This document shows positions 10,424 through 21,408 of a DNA stretch of 64,000 nucleotides, piece by piece. The stretch lies in the NCBI GenBank assembly GCA_033030425.1, contig JAUFSD010000004.1, forward strand, positions 1,240,001-1,304,000, written 5' to 3'. Each line of letters begins with the position of its first letter. The first letter of the stretch is position 1. Both the position numbers and the translations under genes were made by a program. The notes under the pieces were generated by a model. The model was not told the origin of the DNA. It made no database searches and worked only from the letters and a program-made list of their open reading frames with translations. Origin of the DNA: Verpa conica (lineage: Eukaryota > Ascomycota > Pezizomycetes > Pezizales > Morchellaceae).

Positions 10424-11699
10424 CATCAGCAAAAACGAAGATTCCGCCCCGCTCTCCTAGAGAGCGGGGCGAGCGGGGCAACGATTTTGCAAACCTACCC
10501 TCCCACAGGTGCTTTATGCTGCACGTCATCTCCGGGAGATCTCAGGGCGGACGCTAGCAGTCCGGGAGATGCCGGGAGAGCCTCAATAAGAGTAGAACAA
10601 AAAGTTGCGTCTAGAAGAGTCTCAATTTTCTATTCTCTATTCTCTATGTTCTATCTAATCTATATACAAGAATATACCTGCTTTGCTGCCTCCCCGCTGC
10701 CCCCCACCCGCTGCCCCCCCCGCTTGCCCCGCCACCTGCCTGCCTGCCGCTGCTGCGCTGGGAGGCAGCTCGACGTCCAGTCGACGCGTCGGACCAAGGG
10801 TGTTCGTACCTGAACGGGTAGGTTGTTTGCTTGGTGGCCCGGGGGCTGCTGAAGGCTTCTGGGGGTCCTGCTGGGGGTCCTGCTGGAGGTCCTGCTGCAG
10901 CTGTCGCGCTGGGGGTTCTCTGGGGTCATGTTGACGCGTCGGACACGGGAGGTTCGTCTCGCCCCAGGTTCATTGTTTGCTCTATAGGAGAGAGTCTGCA
11001 GCTGTTGCTGGAGGGGGTCTGCCTGGGGGTCTGCCTGGGAGTCTGCTCAAGGGTCTGCTCGAGGTCCATAGACGCGTAGGACATGTTAGGGTTTGTACCG
11101 TGACGGGTAGGTTGTTCGCTTTATAGGAGAGAACCTGCCTATCCCCCACACCCCCGCCTGCCTGCTTGCCTGCTTGCCTGCTTGCCTGCTTGCCTGCTTG
11201 CCTGCTTGCCTGCTTGCTGCCTGCCTGCCTGCCGCTGCTACGCTGGGAGGCAGCTCGACGTCCAGTCGACGCGTCGGACCAAGGGTGTTCGTTCCTGAAC
11301 AGGTTGGTTGTTCGCTTGGTGGCCCGGGGGCTGCTAAAGGCTGCTGGAGGCTTGCTGGGGGTTCTCTGGGGGTCACATTGACGCGTCAGACATGAGGTGT
11401 TTGTACCGGTACGGCCGCTGGGGGGGGGGCTACTGCTGGCGGTGCTATAAGACGCTGTTCTCAATAGTTAGCATAGGTTCATAGAGTGGTAGTGAGTGGG
11501 TGGGAGGTGCTGGGGGAGAGGGGTTGCAGGCGCGTTAATGTGGTACGGCCGGGTAACACCAGCACCTCTCCAGGAGACTGGGGGTGACGGTCCCTCGCCC
11601 GGGTGCTGAGGGGTCGGCAGTGCTCTCCAGGAGAGCGGGGCGAACTTTCTCCGCCTGGGCGACGAAAATCTCCCAGAGAGTTTTTTTTTTTTGCTGATG
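10424..11699 (-). mobile_element. R2: non-autonomous R-type element (1276 bp), both ends present
   Basis: CATCAGCAAAAACG at 10424 and TTTTTGCTGATG ending at 11699 are the two ends; orientation is opposite to R1. Inside are GACGCGTC modules with TTCGTACCGTGACGGGTAGG-like cores, a TGCCTGCT run (11155-11225) and CTCTCCTGGAGAG inverted repeats near both ends. The 2 bp on either side (CA and AA) do not match, and the flanks belong to different repeats (S1 and E1), so a rearrangement has occurred here. Confidence 0.65.
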
Positions 11700-12571
11700 A
11701 ATCGACTTGATCTCCTCGTGGGGGTGGTGTCAAAGGTGACCCGCTTCCGCAGACACCGGTCTGGTTTAGAATCGACTGCTCTATACGTTTCTCCGATATC
11801 TCCAAGACTGCCCATGACACCTGGACGGATAGGTTGTTCGCTTGGTGGCCTAAAGACTGCTGAAGGCTGCTGGAGCCTTGCTGGAGGTTTTGGGGGGGTC
11901 TTGCTGCAGCTGTCATGCTGGGGGTTCTCTGGGGAGTTATATTGATGCGTCGGACACGAAGTGTTTGTACCAGTACGTTGTTTGTTGGTGGCCCAGGGCC
12001 ACTAGGGGCAGGCAGGCAGGCAGGCTTTGCTGGAGGAGATTCTCGTGATTCTGAACAGGTTGTTAGCTCTATAATAGACTGCTTCTAGGTGGGGGGAGGT
12101 AGGAGGTATGGAGTTACTGCAGGTAGGGGGTTGCTGCAGGTACGCGAGACTGTGGGGACTTAGAGAATTTTGGCGAAAGATATGGTTGTAATGAGTGCAG
12201 GCTGGGTAGCTGTTTAGGAACTTAGCAAATTTTAGTGAGGTGCAAGTGTTTTTTTGGAAGGAATAACCTCTAAAGCTCCGATAGTTACTATCAGTGCTTT
12301 AGAAGCCGCTGTCAGTGCTTTTAAAGCTCCGTCAGACAGAGCTGCAGTAAAAAGTATCTTAGAGTTTTGGGTGCTCCAGAAGACTTTACCAGATACTTCA
12401 GGAGACTCCGCCAAAGTCTCTGGAGCCTCCCGGGAGATGTCAGGAGACATCATGAGACTGGAGCTCCTAGAAGTTCTATCAGGACAGTGTGGATACATTT
12501 GATGTACAATTTTCTAAGCCTGTATCCTGACACTGCTTGTCCCTCCTGATACAAATTTTAGTTTGCTAATG
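11700..12571 (+). mobile_element. E1: right part of an S/E-type element
   Basis: From about 11820 on it matches 22480-23073, and near its right end also 33941-34226. It ends …GTTTGCTAATG, a variant of the family end (GCTGATG to GCTAATG). A GGCAGGCA run lies near 12007-12025. It has no gene. The first 110 bases resemble 25235-25360. Confidence 0.5.
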
Positions 12572-15048
12572 TAGGATGATGTAGACAGGGAAATTGTATA
12601 AGAAGAGGAATGAGCATGAGTAAGGCGTGTATTTAGAGTTATAGCTACTATCAGCAAGACCGTGAAAAAAAGTGATTTTCTCTCAACAATCCTATTGAAT
12701 CTGACTACATCCTTAAAATCTGTCTCCTGACGGAATTCTCCTCTCCTAAGACGCTAGGACGCTCCGGACGCTTGGGAGGAGTCAGGAGAGAATTTGAAAG
12801 TCTTGCTGATGACAGGCTAGAAGTGGAGGATTACCATAACCAAAAGGTTCATGTAATTAATGAGTAAAACAAAAAAAAAAAAACTGTTGCTTTAAGTAGT
12901 TGACTGACACTTAACTAGCTAAGGAGGTTGTGTTCTGCGAGTTTGCGGTGTGGTGGTAGATAGGTGTATGGATAGGAGCTACCTATATTAATCTGATAAT
13001 ATGTAGGTGAAAATATACTTAAAGGTACTGTCAATGATTGGTTTGGAATAAGCTTGGTAGTAGAATAAAAAGGGCATGTTCTCTTGTGACCATACAGTAT
13101 GCCTCGTTTGAATTAGCTAAGTTCATACTCTGTAATTTTTGTTTTTTAGCTTGCTAAGTATGTACTCGCGCAAAAATATAGTCTGATGATCCCTTATGTA
13201 GCTATATACTAGAAAAGGATTGTTTGAGAGGAAATTATCAAACAAATTAGAGAACTACCAAAGGTTATTTCTAGGCTACTCAGTAGAAAGGGTAGTATTT
13301 GTTCAAATATCGCCTTAACAAGGCTTTAGGTATTAGTTTTGCCCCATTATCTATGTACTGGTACATCATCGATCGTCAGATTTTATTTGTGGGCGAGTAT
13401 ATACTCTTCGCTTAGTCCTAAATAAAGTAACTCAAGGTATAGTCGAATACAACCAGAATCTAGACATGAAGAAGGAAATCTATAACCTAACTACCTACTC
13501 GGGGGTTTAACTATATATGCTATATTTTGAGATCTTCATGGAGAGACGATGGAGGGATGGGGTTGATCGACCGAGTATATGGAAAGAAGTAGGCATATTT
13601 TGGCGCGAGATGGTCATACCTAGAAGTTCTGATGAAAATAAAATAGCAGTCGTGTGGGGAAAAAAACTCGACCCCAGAAACCACCACTCAATAGATAGAC
13701 ACGCCCTAGGAAGATCAATCTTGATCTAGCCAATAAGCTTTTATAGCAACATAGACCCCACTAACTACACATACCAGAGTATTCAGTCCCTTATCCCCCC
13801 GCATACAGCCAGAAGATGAGGGACCTACACCCTGGTAGTGGAGAAAACCAAGCTTTCTGAGGGGGCACCCCGAGCAAGAGGAAAACCGAGGTTGCCGATG
13901 TTGTTAATAAATTTTAAAACCAGAAAGACCAAACGCAGACAAGACAAGGAAAAGAAAAAAAGCACAGAAAAGGGACACTTACCTCGACCCCAAGGGCCCT
14001 GCGTAGTATCCACATGACGCAGATAGTGGTAATCACGGATGGAGGGGAAAGAAGAGAAGTGGAAGGAGAAGGGGAAAGAGAAGGGTTCATATACTGTTCA
14101 GGTGGCATTAGGGCAAGATACTAGTATTAGAGCTAGCAGCGAATTTCGCCGACAACTTGTGAATGGTTGGGGGGGGAGGGGTTCGTTTCCACTCATACTG
14201 AGGGTGGTGGGCTGCACGTATGGGTTTGGCAATGAGACCTCGGAGCGATAAACACCCGACCACCCCAGGTCTACTCTGCACCAGGGTGTATTCACAAATA
14301 AATTTCGAAACAATTAGATCAATCTATAATCATCAATCTCCTATCCTATTTGACATAGATGGTAGACAGAATTTATACGCGTTCTATACGAAGAAGAAAT
14401 CTCGGAAAAATAGGTGCGTTTGAGCGCACAAATATCCCACCAAAAAGACTTGAAATTCCTCGCCTAATATGTCTTTAGGCTCAGGTAAATCATGTATTAC
14501 GAATTATGCATTCTCTTCCTTCATTTCTTGATCTCTACCCCTCTTGTTTTCGTAAAGGCATGGCCATAAAATATTACTCGAAAAAATCCCCATGCCTAAG
14601 TCATAAATGTAAATCCAGAAACAAAGGTGGCTCACAGCCAGTCAATAAATACATGTAGGTATGGAACACAAAGATAGGACATTACATGCTAAAACATCTA
14701 TTTCACCCTTATACTACAGTAGCTTGAGTGTCATGTACCTATGATTGATTCGTTCATTCATACATTCACAGTAGCTTGAGTGGGTACCATAAACTTAGGG
14801 TTGCATGTACTAATGATAAATTCATTCATTCACAGTAGCTTGAGTCACATAATATCACTCGCAGAACCAATATTATGGGAACCTCTATCGCCAGCCAAGC
14901 CGACAGAGTTATTTAGTTACTAAATAAACCCATAGTTCATTACAGAGCACATATCGAGAGAGAGAGAGAGAGAGAGAAACTCAAAGAAACCACAATCGAG
15001 TACGGCCAAAAGTGCAGTAATGACCCCGCCCACCCAAACCCCTACAAA
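12572..15048. other. Non-coding, AT-rich, with short repeats
   Basis: No supportable gene. ACAGTAGCTTGAGT occurs three times (near 14716, 14769 and 14834), each after a TTCATTCAT-like stretch, so this is a decayed tandem repeat of about 55-65 bp. A (GA)n run of about 22 bases starts at 14956. The short ORFs at 13517-13729 and 14039-14423 show no coding character. Confidence 0.5.
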
Positions 15049-15627
15049 CTAGGGAGGAGGTACAGGAGGTACAGTAATAGTATTCGCACAAGTATTCAAC
15101 GTAATAAGAGTTTCAACACAGTACGCAGCAGAATGTCCCATGCACCCAAGCGTCATATTAAGCCATTCAGGGCCACAAGTGCCGACAGTGATCCTGTAAG
15201 TAGGGGGTAACAGAGTGTTAGCTAGCACAAGGTTTGAGAGAGAGAGGTAGGGGGGGCTAACCTATGCTGGACACACCACTCGAACCCGAAACGTTCCTCC
15301 ATACATTCGCTCTCGAAGGAATCTGAACATCCCTGAAGATCAGCGACTTCACCTGGGCAAGCGGCGCGGTTCTATAGTTGTGTTAGATACATCTATATGG
15401 AGCTGGGGGGGGGGTCAGGGGAGACTAACACCAGGGCTGGCAATAAGTGCGAGGTTCTGTCCAACGATTCCAGAGCTGATACTAGAGATATAGACATAGT
15501 TTCCCCAGTCTACGTCTCTCTCGATGAGTTCGCGGTCCTTGACTACTATGTCTGGGGTAGGTGCGGAACCAACGAGCGCGAACGCTGCGAAGGTGAAGAC
15601 AATGAAGATTTGTAGGAAGTTGACCAT
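15049..15627 (-). CDS. Small cysteine-rich secreted protein (150 aa, three exons)
   Basis: The ATG at 15627 opens a classic signal peptide (MVNFLQIFIVFTFAAFALVGSA, predicted cleavage after about residue 22). Exon 1 is 15430-15627, exon 2 is 15262-15371 and exon 3 is 15049-15193. Introns have GTTAGT and GTTAGC donors and TAG/CAG acceptors, and the phases agree (198, 110 and 145 nt). The mature part has eight cysteines (in ACPG, GCSD, ECME, WCVQ, TCGP, GCMG, YCVE and TCAN), one N-x-T and a Pro-rich tail (TVPPVPPP). Even cysteine count, small size and lack of a recognised domain match the general class of fungal secreted cysteine-rich proteins. A role outside the cell is inferred; no function is assigned. 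Confidence 0.7.
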
Positions 15628-17534
15628 TTTTTTATGACTTCCAGTTGTGCTTGCAGTGGGTAGGCAAGGTGGTAAAGTTAGGATATAGTGCGGAGTGGGT
15701 ACTGTTATATAGATGTGTACTCAAGGGCTATAAGTAAGTTGGTATGAGGGGATTTGGGGAGTGTCATGGGAGCGTTATGGTAGTATAGCTTGTGTAGTGG
15801 AGATATGATTGTGATAGTAGTATAGCTTGTCTAGTGGGGGTAGGTTTATCATAAGGACTACTGAAAGCTAGAGATATAAACAAGAGATTGGAAACATCAC
15901 GAGGTGCTAAAAGGGGGCAAAATTGTAGTATATTTTCAGAAATATTGGATTTCTTGTTGTGGCAAATAATTATAGACGGCTAGTGTTGATTGCTGGCCCT
16001 TTGAGAACCGTTAGTATTGTTCTTGTACAATGTTAAGAGAATCGTGACCGACCGCTAGTAGGAACATAAAACCCCAACGGACGAACGCTCAAAGAAAAAA
16101 ATATGGGGGGAATTAGATAGCGGTGGAGTTCCTTATTTATGTTATTGAGAAACTAGCTATCTCTTGATCGTATTCTTTTTTTTTTGATGCTAGGGTTATG
16201 GATTAAAGCCTATGCCTTAGCGGGGAGAGGATTTAGGTATTCTTTTTCCGGCTAAGCCTTTATGTTACGAGATCTGGTAGGGCTTACAGGTTTTGGTCAG
16301 GGTCAGGGATACCATGGGTCTAGGGATCGGATTGACGGACCTACTACGGACAGGAGCTTGTGTTAGTAAATCGGGACAATATCTACTTGGATCCTTGGCA
16401 ACTTAGTATAAAAACTCTTTGCAGGAGACTACATACATACATATGTAGATATGTATTTACTTATCCATTACGGTAACAAAACGCTCAAGACAAGGAACGG
16501 CCCCGAGATAAGGGTGATCAGAGACAGATACAGAAGAGGACAGAAAACCTAACAGAATGCCGTTCGTACCGGTGTTAATTTTTAAGCTTAGAAATAATTA
16601 GAAGTAATTAAAGCTTTGAGCGGCACCGCCAGCCGATTGTGATAACGACACTTACATGATATCCATCACAATGCACCGCTGTTTTCAACCAGGACTTAGG
16701 TTCTCGTATAGAAGCGATGCTCGCTTTTACGGTAGATGGAGCGAAATTCGGGATTGTATTATACATTCGGATGTCAGGTATGTAACGGAGCGAAATTCGG
16801 ATGTCAGGTAACAGGGAGCGAAATTCGGGACTGAAATTAATGTCAGATGCGCAGGTCCTTCAGCCACACGTTGAAAGCGTCATCAGATTGTGAGGAAACA
16901 GGATATTCTTAGAAATAAATTCTTGGTTCTTCATATGATTAGGCTGTGGAGAGGCCTATGAGGATTTGATATTTACTGAGATGCATTTACGGGCCAGAGA
17001 TCCTCAGGAATCTGGTCGGACGTCCTGGGGGCCGAACTCGGGAACTCGGAGGCCTGCATTGCGTAGTCCACACAAAAGCTGCCAGAGACTGCAGCTTTGA
17101 GGAACGCGCGGCTTGGTGAAACACTCGGGGGTCTTTCCGCACCCAAGCCAGCAGCTGTTACTGCTGCTGTATTCTATCTATGTCCATCACCCCCACCCTG
17201 CGCCACTCGTCTACCTCAACAACAACGCACCGCCACATTCTTCTTTAATTTCCCGCGGCCACTTGCCTCTAGAGTCTACACCGAGAAAGCCTTAACCCTG
17301 GCCGTGGAGTCTGGCTGGCTGTTCTCCAGTGTTCTCTATCTGTTCCTTTATCTCTTCTTTATCGCTCTCTTCTTCTTCTCTTCTGTTCATCTTCCATTCT
17401 TCTTTCTCTCCGCCTGGTACTTTTTTCAGCCTCAATTCGTTCCTGAAAGGCTGAACTATTTGGGCATATCCTCCCTCACCCCGGTCTACACTCCACCCCT
17501 TTATTCACGTACAGCTCTCGACAATCTCATCACT
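15628..17534. other. Intergenic, with short repeats
   Basis: No gene recognised. GTATAGCTTGT(G/C)TAGTGG occurs twice near 15785-15840. GGAGCGAAATTCGG occurs three times between 16738 and 16835, with ATGTCAGGTA between copies. 17150-17520 is CT-rich and should be the 5' leader and promoter of the glycosyltransferase; the long ORF reading through it is not protein-like. Confidence 0.45.
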
Positions 17535-18711
17535 ATGCGGAAGGGCGTTGTTGCATTTTTGATTGTGAACCTGATTATCATCGGGTTCTTGGTGAATGCA
17601 GTCTTCACCCTGATAACTCTGCTGTTCGAGGACTGTTCAGCGGATGCTATCCACTCTGCAGACATTCCAGCTCCCAATTCGATACTCATCGATCAGCGAC
17701 CCCAGCTTATCCCGAAGATCATCCATCAAACATGGCAAAACGATACAATTCCCACAAAATGGCAAGCTGCGCAACAGTCATGTATCGATCTTCATAGCGA
17801 CTACGAGTACAAGGTTTGTTTCTTTTTTTATTTTCAGGAGAGAAAGAGGCTAACTAACATGCGATACAGCTCTGGACAGATGAAAAGTCACGGGAGTTCA
17901 TCGCGACTGAATACCCCTGGTTCTTGGAGACTTTCGACAACTACCAGTTCCCGATCATGCGCGCGGATTCTATTCGTTACTTTATACTTGCGCATTATGG
18001 TGGTATCTATGTTGATTTAGACGATGTAAGTTCCCGAGAATAGGAAACTACAGCTTTTCTTGTTGGCCTGTTTCTGACATGTCTTGGGTCTCCAGGGCTG
18101 TAACCGTCGCTTGGACCCTCTGCTTTCGTATAATGCTTGGGTGCGAAGAACCGTCCCTACTGGTATCTCAAACGATGCAATGGGCTCTGTACCGCAGCAC
18201 CCTTTCTTCCTACGCGTTATTGACAGCCTCCAACTCTATAACCGGAACTGGCATGTTCCTTACATCACGGTCATGTATGGTACCGGGCCATTGTTCCTCA
18301 GTGTAATCTGGAAGGAATATATCCGCTGGGGGACAACAGAAGAAGGTCGAGTCCGAGTCCTTATGCCTGAAGAGTGAGCCTCAAGTCATTCAAAAATATT
18401 GAGAACTATTCTAACACCCCCCCCCTAGATATAACAAAAACCCATGGAGTTTCTTCGCTGTCTATAAAGGTTCATCTTGGCACGAGGGTGATGCAAAAGC
18501 AATCTTCTGGATGGGCCAGCACTGGCTGTTCCTCACAATCTCTGGCTTCGCACTCGCAGGTTGCCTCTATACTGTGGGATTCTGCCTATATAGGAGACTC
18601 CACCTCCACAACACCAACTATAACGAGAAACCCTCCTCGTCATGGTTCCCGTGGAGACGAAATACCCCAACCGGTGCTGGCTTCAAACGGTTATCGCAAC
18701 ACGAAGTTTAA
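17535..18711 (+). CDS. SUR1: Inositol phosphorylceramide mannosyltransferase, SUR1/CSG1-like catalytic subunit (331 aa, four exons)
   Basis: Exons 17535-17813, 17870-18025, 18096-18373 and 18429-18711. All introns are GT-AG and the total is 332 codons including the stop. Residues about 3-32 form a membrane anchor. Then follow IPKIIHQTWQ, RADSIRYFILAHYGGIYVDLDD with the DxD motif that binds nucleotide sugar and metal, ISNDAMGS and YGTGPLF, the block order of the GT32 family. A second hydrophobic span (FLTISGFALAGCLY) lies near the C-terminus. The family adds mannose from GDP-mannose to inositol phosphorylceramide in the Golgi. The long in-frame extension upstream of 17535 is 5' leader: it lacks family similarity, and the chosen ATG gives the usual short N-terminus before the anchor. 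The paralogue CSH1 cannot be separated from SUR1 by eye. Confidence 0.85.
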
Positions 18712-20577
18712 CGACTTAAACCTACCAACATAATTATGTTTTGTTCTCTTGTATAAAAATTTTAATGCCTTATTTTTATAGTTATTGGTATTATTGTTGC
18801 AGAGTTGGGCGGCGCAATATTTTTTTCTTTGTCGATCTACGGGGATCCAAAAAAAAAGACTGGGACATTTTGGAGTTTTTTTTTATTTTTCCTCTTGTTT
18901 CTACGGGATTGTCACCCGTTATAGCAACTTATCGGTCTCGGTATTTTCTGATATGGTCGATATTGGGTTTGCGGGGAGAATGAGCAGCTTTTTGCTTACG
19001 AAGTATGGCTTTTAATAGTTAACTTCATTTGGACTGCGGAAGGTGGGGGCAGCTGTTTTGCTCTCACTTTTTATTGGTGTTTTAATTTGCTTCGACGTTA
19101 TTACTATTTTATCGGGTTAGGTTCTTGTATATAAGATGGGCCACTGCAAGTGGAGGGCTGCAATAACCAAAGAACATTTCCAACAAGTTAGTGACCATGA
19201 GAGTAGTAGGGAAAATCAGGTCGTCGGGTTTTAGGCTCTTGGTTTATTGGACAGCCTCCGCATCTGCATCATGGCGATTGCTTGAAAAGTGTACCTGTGC
19301 CTTTCAATTGGCTTCCGACTAGCAAGAAAGAGGGGAGGTGCACAGTAATCGTTCCAGAACTGCATGGTATGCTTATGTAGCTACATGTACCTACATAACC
19401 TCGGCCCTCCAACCCGATCCGTATCGGAGGAAGAGGGGAAAGGGAAAGGGGTGGAATTTAAAAAAAAATCCTCATAATTTACGACTTCCTCCCACGGTTC
19501 TCGAGCTCTTCAAGCTCTTCAATCATTGCCTTTTCCCGTGCTGCCTCGATCTGGCTACGTCGTTTATGACGGATAATGTTCTCGTAGATACGTAGCCGGC
19601 TTTTTAAAAAAAAAATTTACCCGTAAGCTTATGCTCTCTCCAGGGCCCCGAGGGTAAAGGGAGATAAACTACCGGTCCGCTTCCACCATACTCCCAACTG
19701 TAGTAGGACACATCCACAAATATACTTTAAACTGAGGTGTCAACCCACGAAATAGCGGTGACGAGAAGTACGCGATTACTCCCACAATGAGAGACACTGC
19801 CCCCCACTATCTGCCTGTTAGTGGGGTTGGTAGGATGGAGGTGAATACTCACTCTCGCGGCACCATTGACGGCACCTTTTGCGGCTTCTAGGGCTGCCTC
19901 GTCGGCGTCTATCGGGATGTGTCAGATGGACTTGCGAGGAGGGAGGAGTGAGTGTATACCTGCTCTTTTACTGGTGGGGTTTGGCATCGTGTGGTGGTTA
20001 TACGCCTATTGTTACACTAGTTCCACAGCTCCACGTCCCTAAGGGGAATCTTGTATATTCAGGGCTCTTCCAGAGCCAGGTACCTGATCGCCTTAGGGAC
20101 GTAGGGCTGCGCCCCCCTTTGGAGATGATATAATCTAGATATTTATTTATTTTCAATCTAATCTAATCTCTTGGTACCGAGGGATAGTGGATGAGTCATA
20201 AGACCGGTTACAATACCCAGCCACTAGACCTCTTTGAGGTGGCACCACATCATGCTCAACCGGGTGATACTCTATGGAGCGTGGAACTGATTCCAGAAGT
20301 TCCAGATGTACCGGGTGTTAAGGGTAAGTACCAAGAACCGCCTCCGGTTGGGCAATCTCATGATGCAAGTTCATGCAGGCCATGGTTGGTTACATTCACT
20401 AACAATTTGACATAAGCCACGTACTCAGGTACTATAGTAGTCAACTCTGAATACCTGGGAGAGATACAAGAAATCTTTATCCTTTACTTTAACCTGACTG
20501 CACTTGAAGCAAAGTTAGTTTCCATTTTCGTTATTACCTCCGGAATGAAACAGAAAGGAAGCTGAGCCGAGCACTTT
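18712..20577. other. Intergenic, no gene recognised
   Basis: Starts with a T-rich 3' flank of the glycosyltransferase. Short ORFs (for example 19338-19595, 19879-20133, 20191-20415) have no recognisable domain. The stretch 20160-20430 reads partly like repeat debris but I could not match it to another part of the window. Confidence 0.4.
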
Positions 20578-21295
20578 GGAGAAGACACCCGTGGGAAAGA
20601 AACCACTCGAGATGAACGGGTCCGTATTGTTGCGTTGCGCGACATGGGAAAAATAACATAGAAAGAGATTGCTTGGCATGTCAATATCGATTACCGTACC
20701 TGTCAAGGCATTTATACACGAGCCAAAGTCAATGGAACTCCTTCAAACAAGAAAAGACCAGGCCAACCAGTTGTCTTTAACATAGAAGAGAAGGAAAGAT
20801 TACGAGAGTTTGTTACACAAGACAAAAGGACTCGGCGGTTACCTTGGGAAGAAATCATTCATGAGATAGGATATCAGTGTTCAGTCTGTACACTTTGTGA
20901 TGTAATGGCATCTATAGATTATCATAAAAGACTACCCCAAAAAAAGTGAGTTATTTTTAACTTTAATATAGTTCACTATACTAATATATTCTAGATGGGG
21001 TATATGCTATTACAATAAAGCCAAACAAGTTCAATGGTGTCAAGCACATTTACATTAGACATATAATGACTGGCTTTGCACTGTGTGGACTGACGAATCT
21101 GCCTTTAGTACCGCTGGTTTTGGGCATAGACTATGGGTTACATGTCTTGCTGAAGAGGAATATCATCCTGATTGTATTGACAAAACTTGGCACTCAGGAA
21201 AAAAAACTATTATGGCATGGGGTGCATTCTGTGGTTCACTAAAATCTGAATTAGTGTTTGTACCGGCAAAATGTACAATTAAATCTATTACTTTG
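20578..21295 (+). pseudogene. Tc1-like transposase relic (intron-containing, two nonsense codons)
   Basis: The plus-strand reading contains a helix-turn-helix region (KEIAWHVNIDYRTCQGIY), NKKRPGQPV, and WTDESAFSTAGFGHRLWV with the first catalytic Asp of the Tc1/mariner DDE/D domain. A 49-nt intron (20946-20994, GTGAGT…CTAG) restores frame between KRLPQKK and WGICYYN. In-frame TAG codons after KIT and after AHLH could both come from CAG. The protein stops at 21295, where a LINE 3' end abuts, so the second and third acidic residues are missing. Confidence 0.7.
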
Positions 21296-21296
21296 T

Positions 21297-21408
21297 AAAA
21301 ACCAATCACTTATTGGGGAACAGCAGGCAATAACCACAAGGTAGGACTAGTAGTGAGAGACTAGAAACTCAGGAACAAAGTAGGTATGGTAACAATATAA
21401 GTAGTAGT
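21297..21408 (-). mobile_element. LINE 3'-end fragment
   Basis: Matches 25418-25535 and, in the other orientation, 54430-54457 plus 56384-56455: about 115 bases next to a TAG/TAC microsatellite. S2 is inserted in the microsatellite at 21409. Confidence 0.55.

Noticed and set aside
17097..17534. In-frame 146-codon extension of the glycosyltransferase
   Set aside because: CT-rich leader sequence, starts with TTG, gives a low-complexity Phe/Leu/Ser protein; the ATG at 17535 gives the family's normal N-terminus.
20484..20706. Minus-strand ORFs opposite the Tc1 relic
   Set aside because: Antisense shadows of the transposase reading, which has recognisable motifs.
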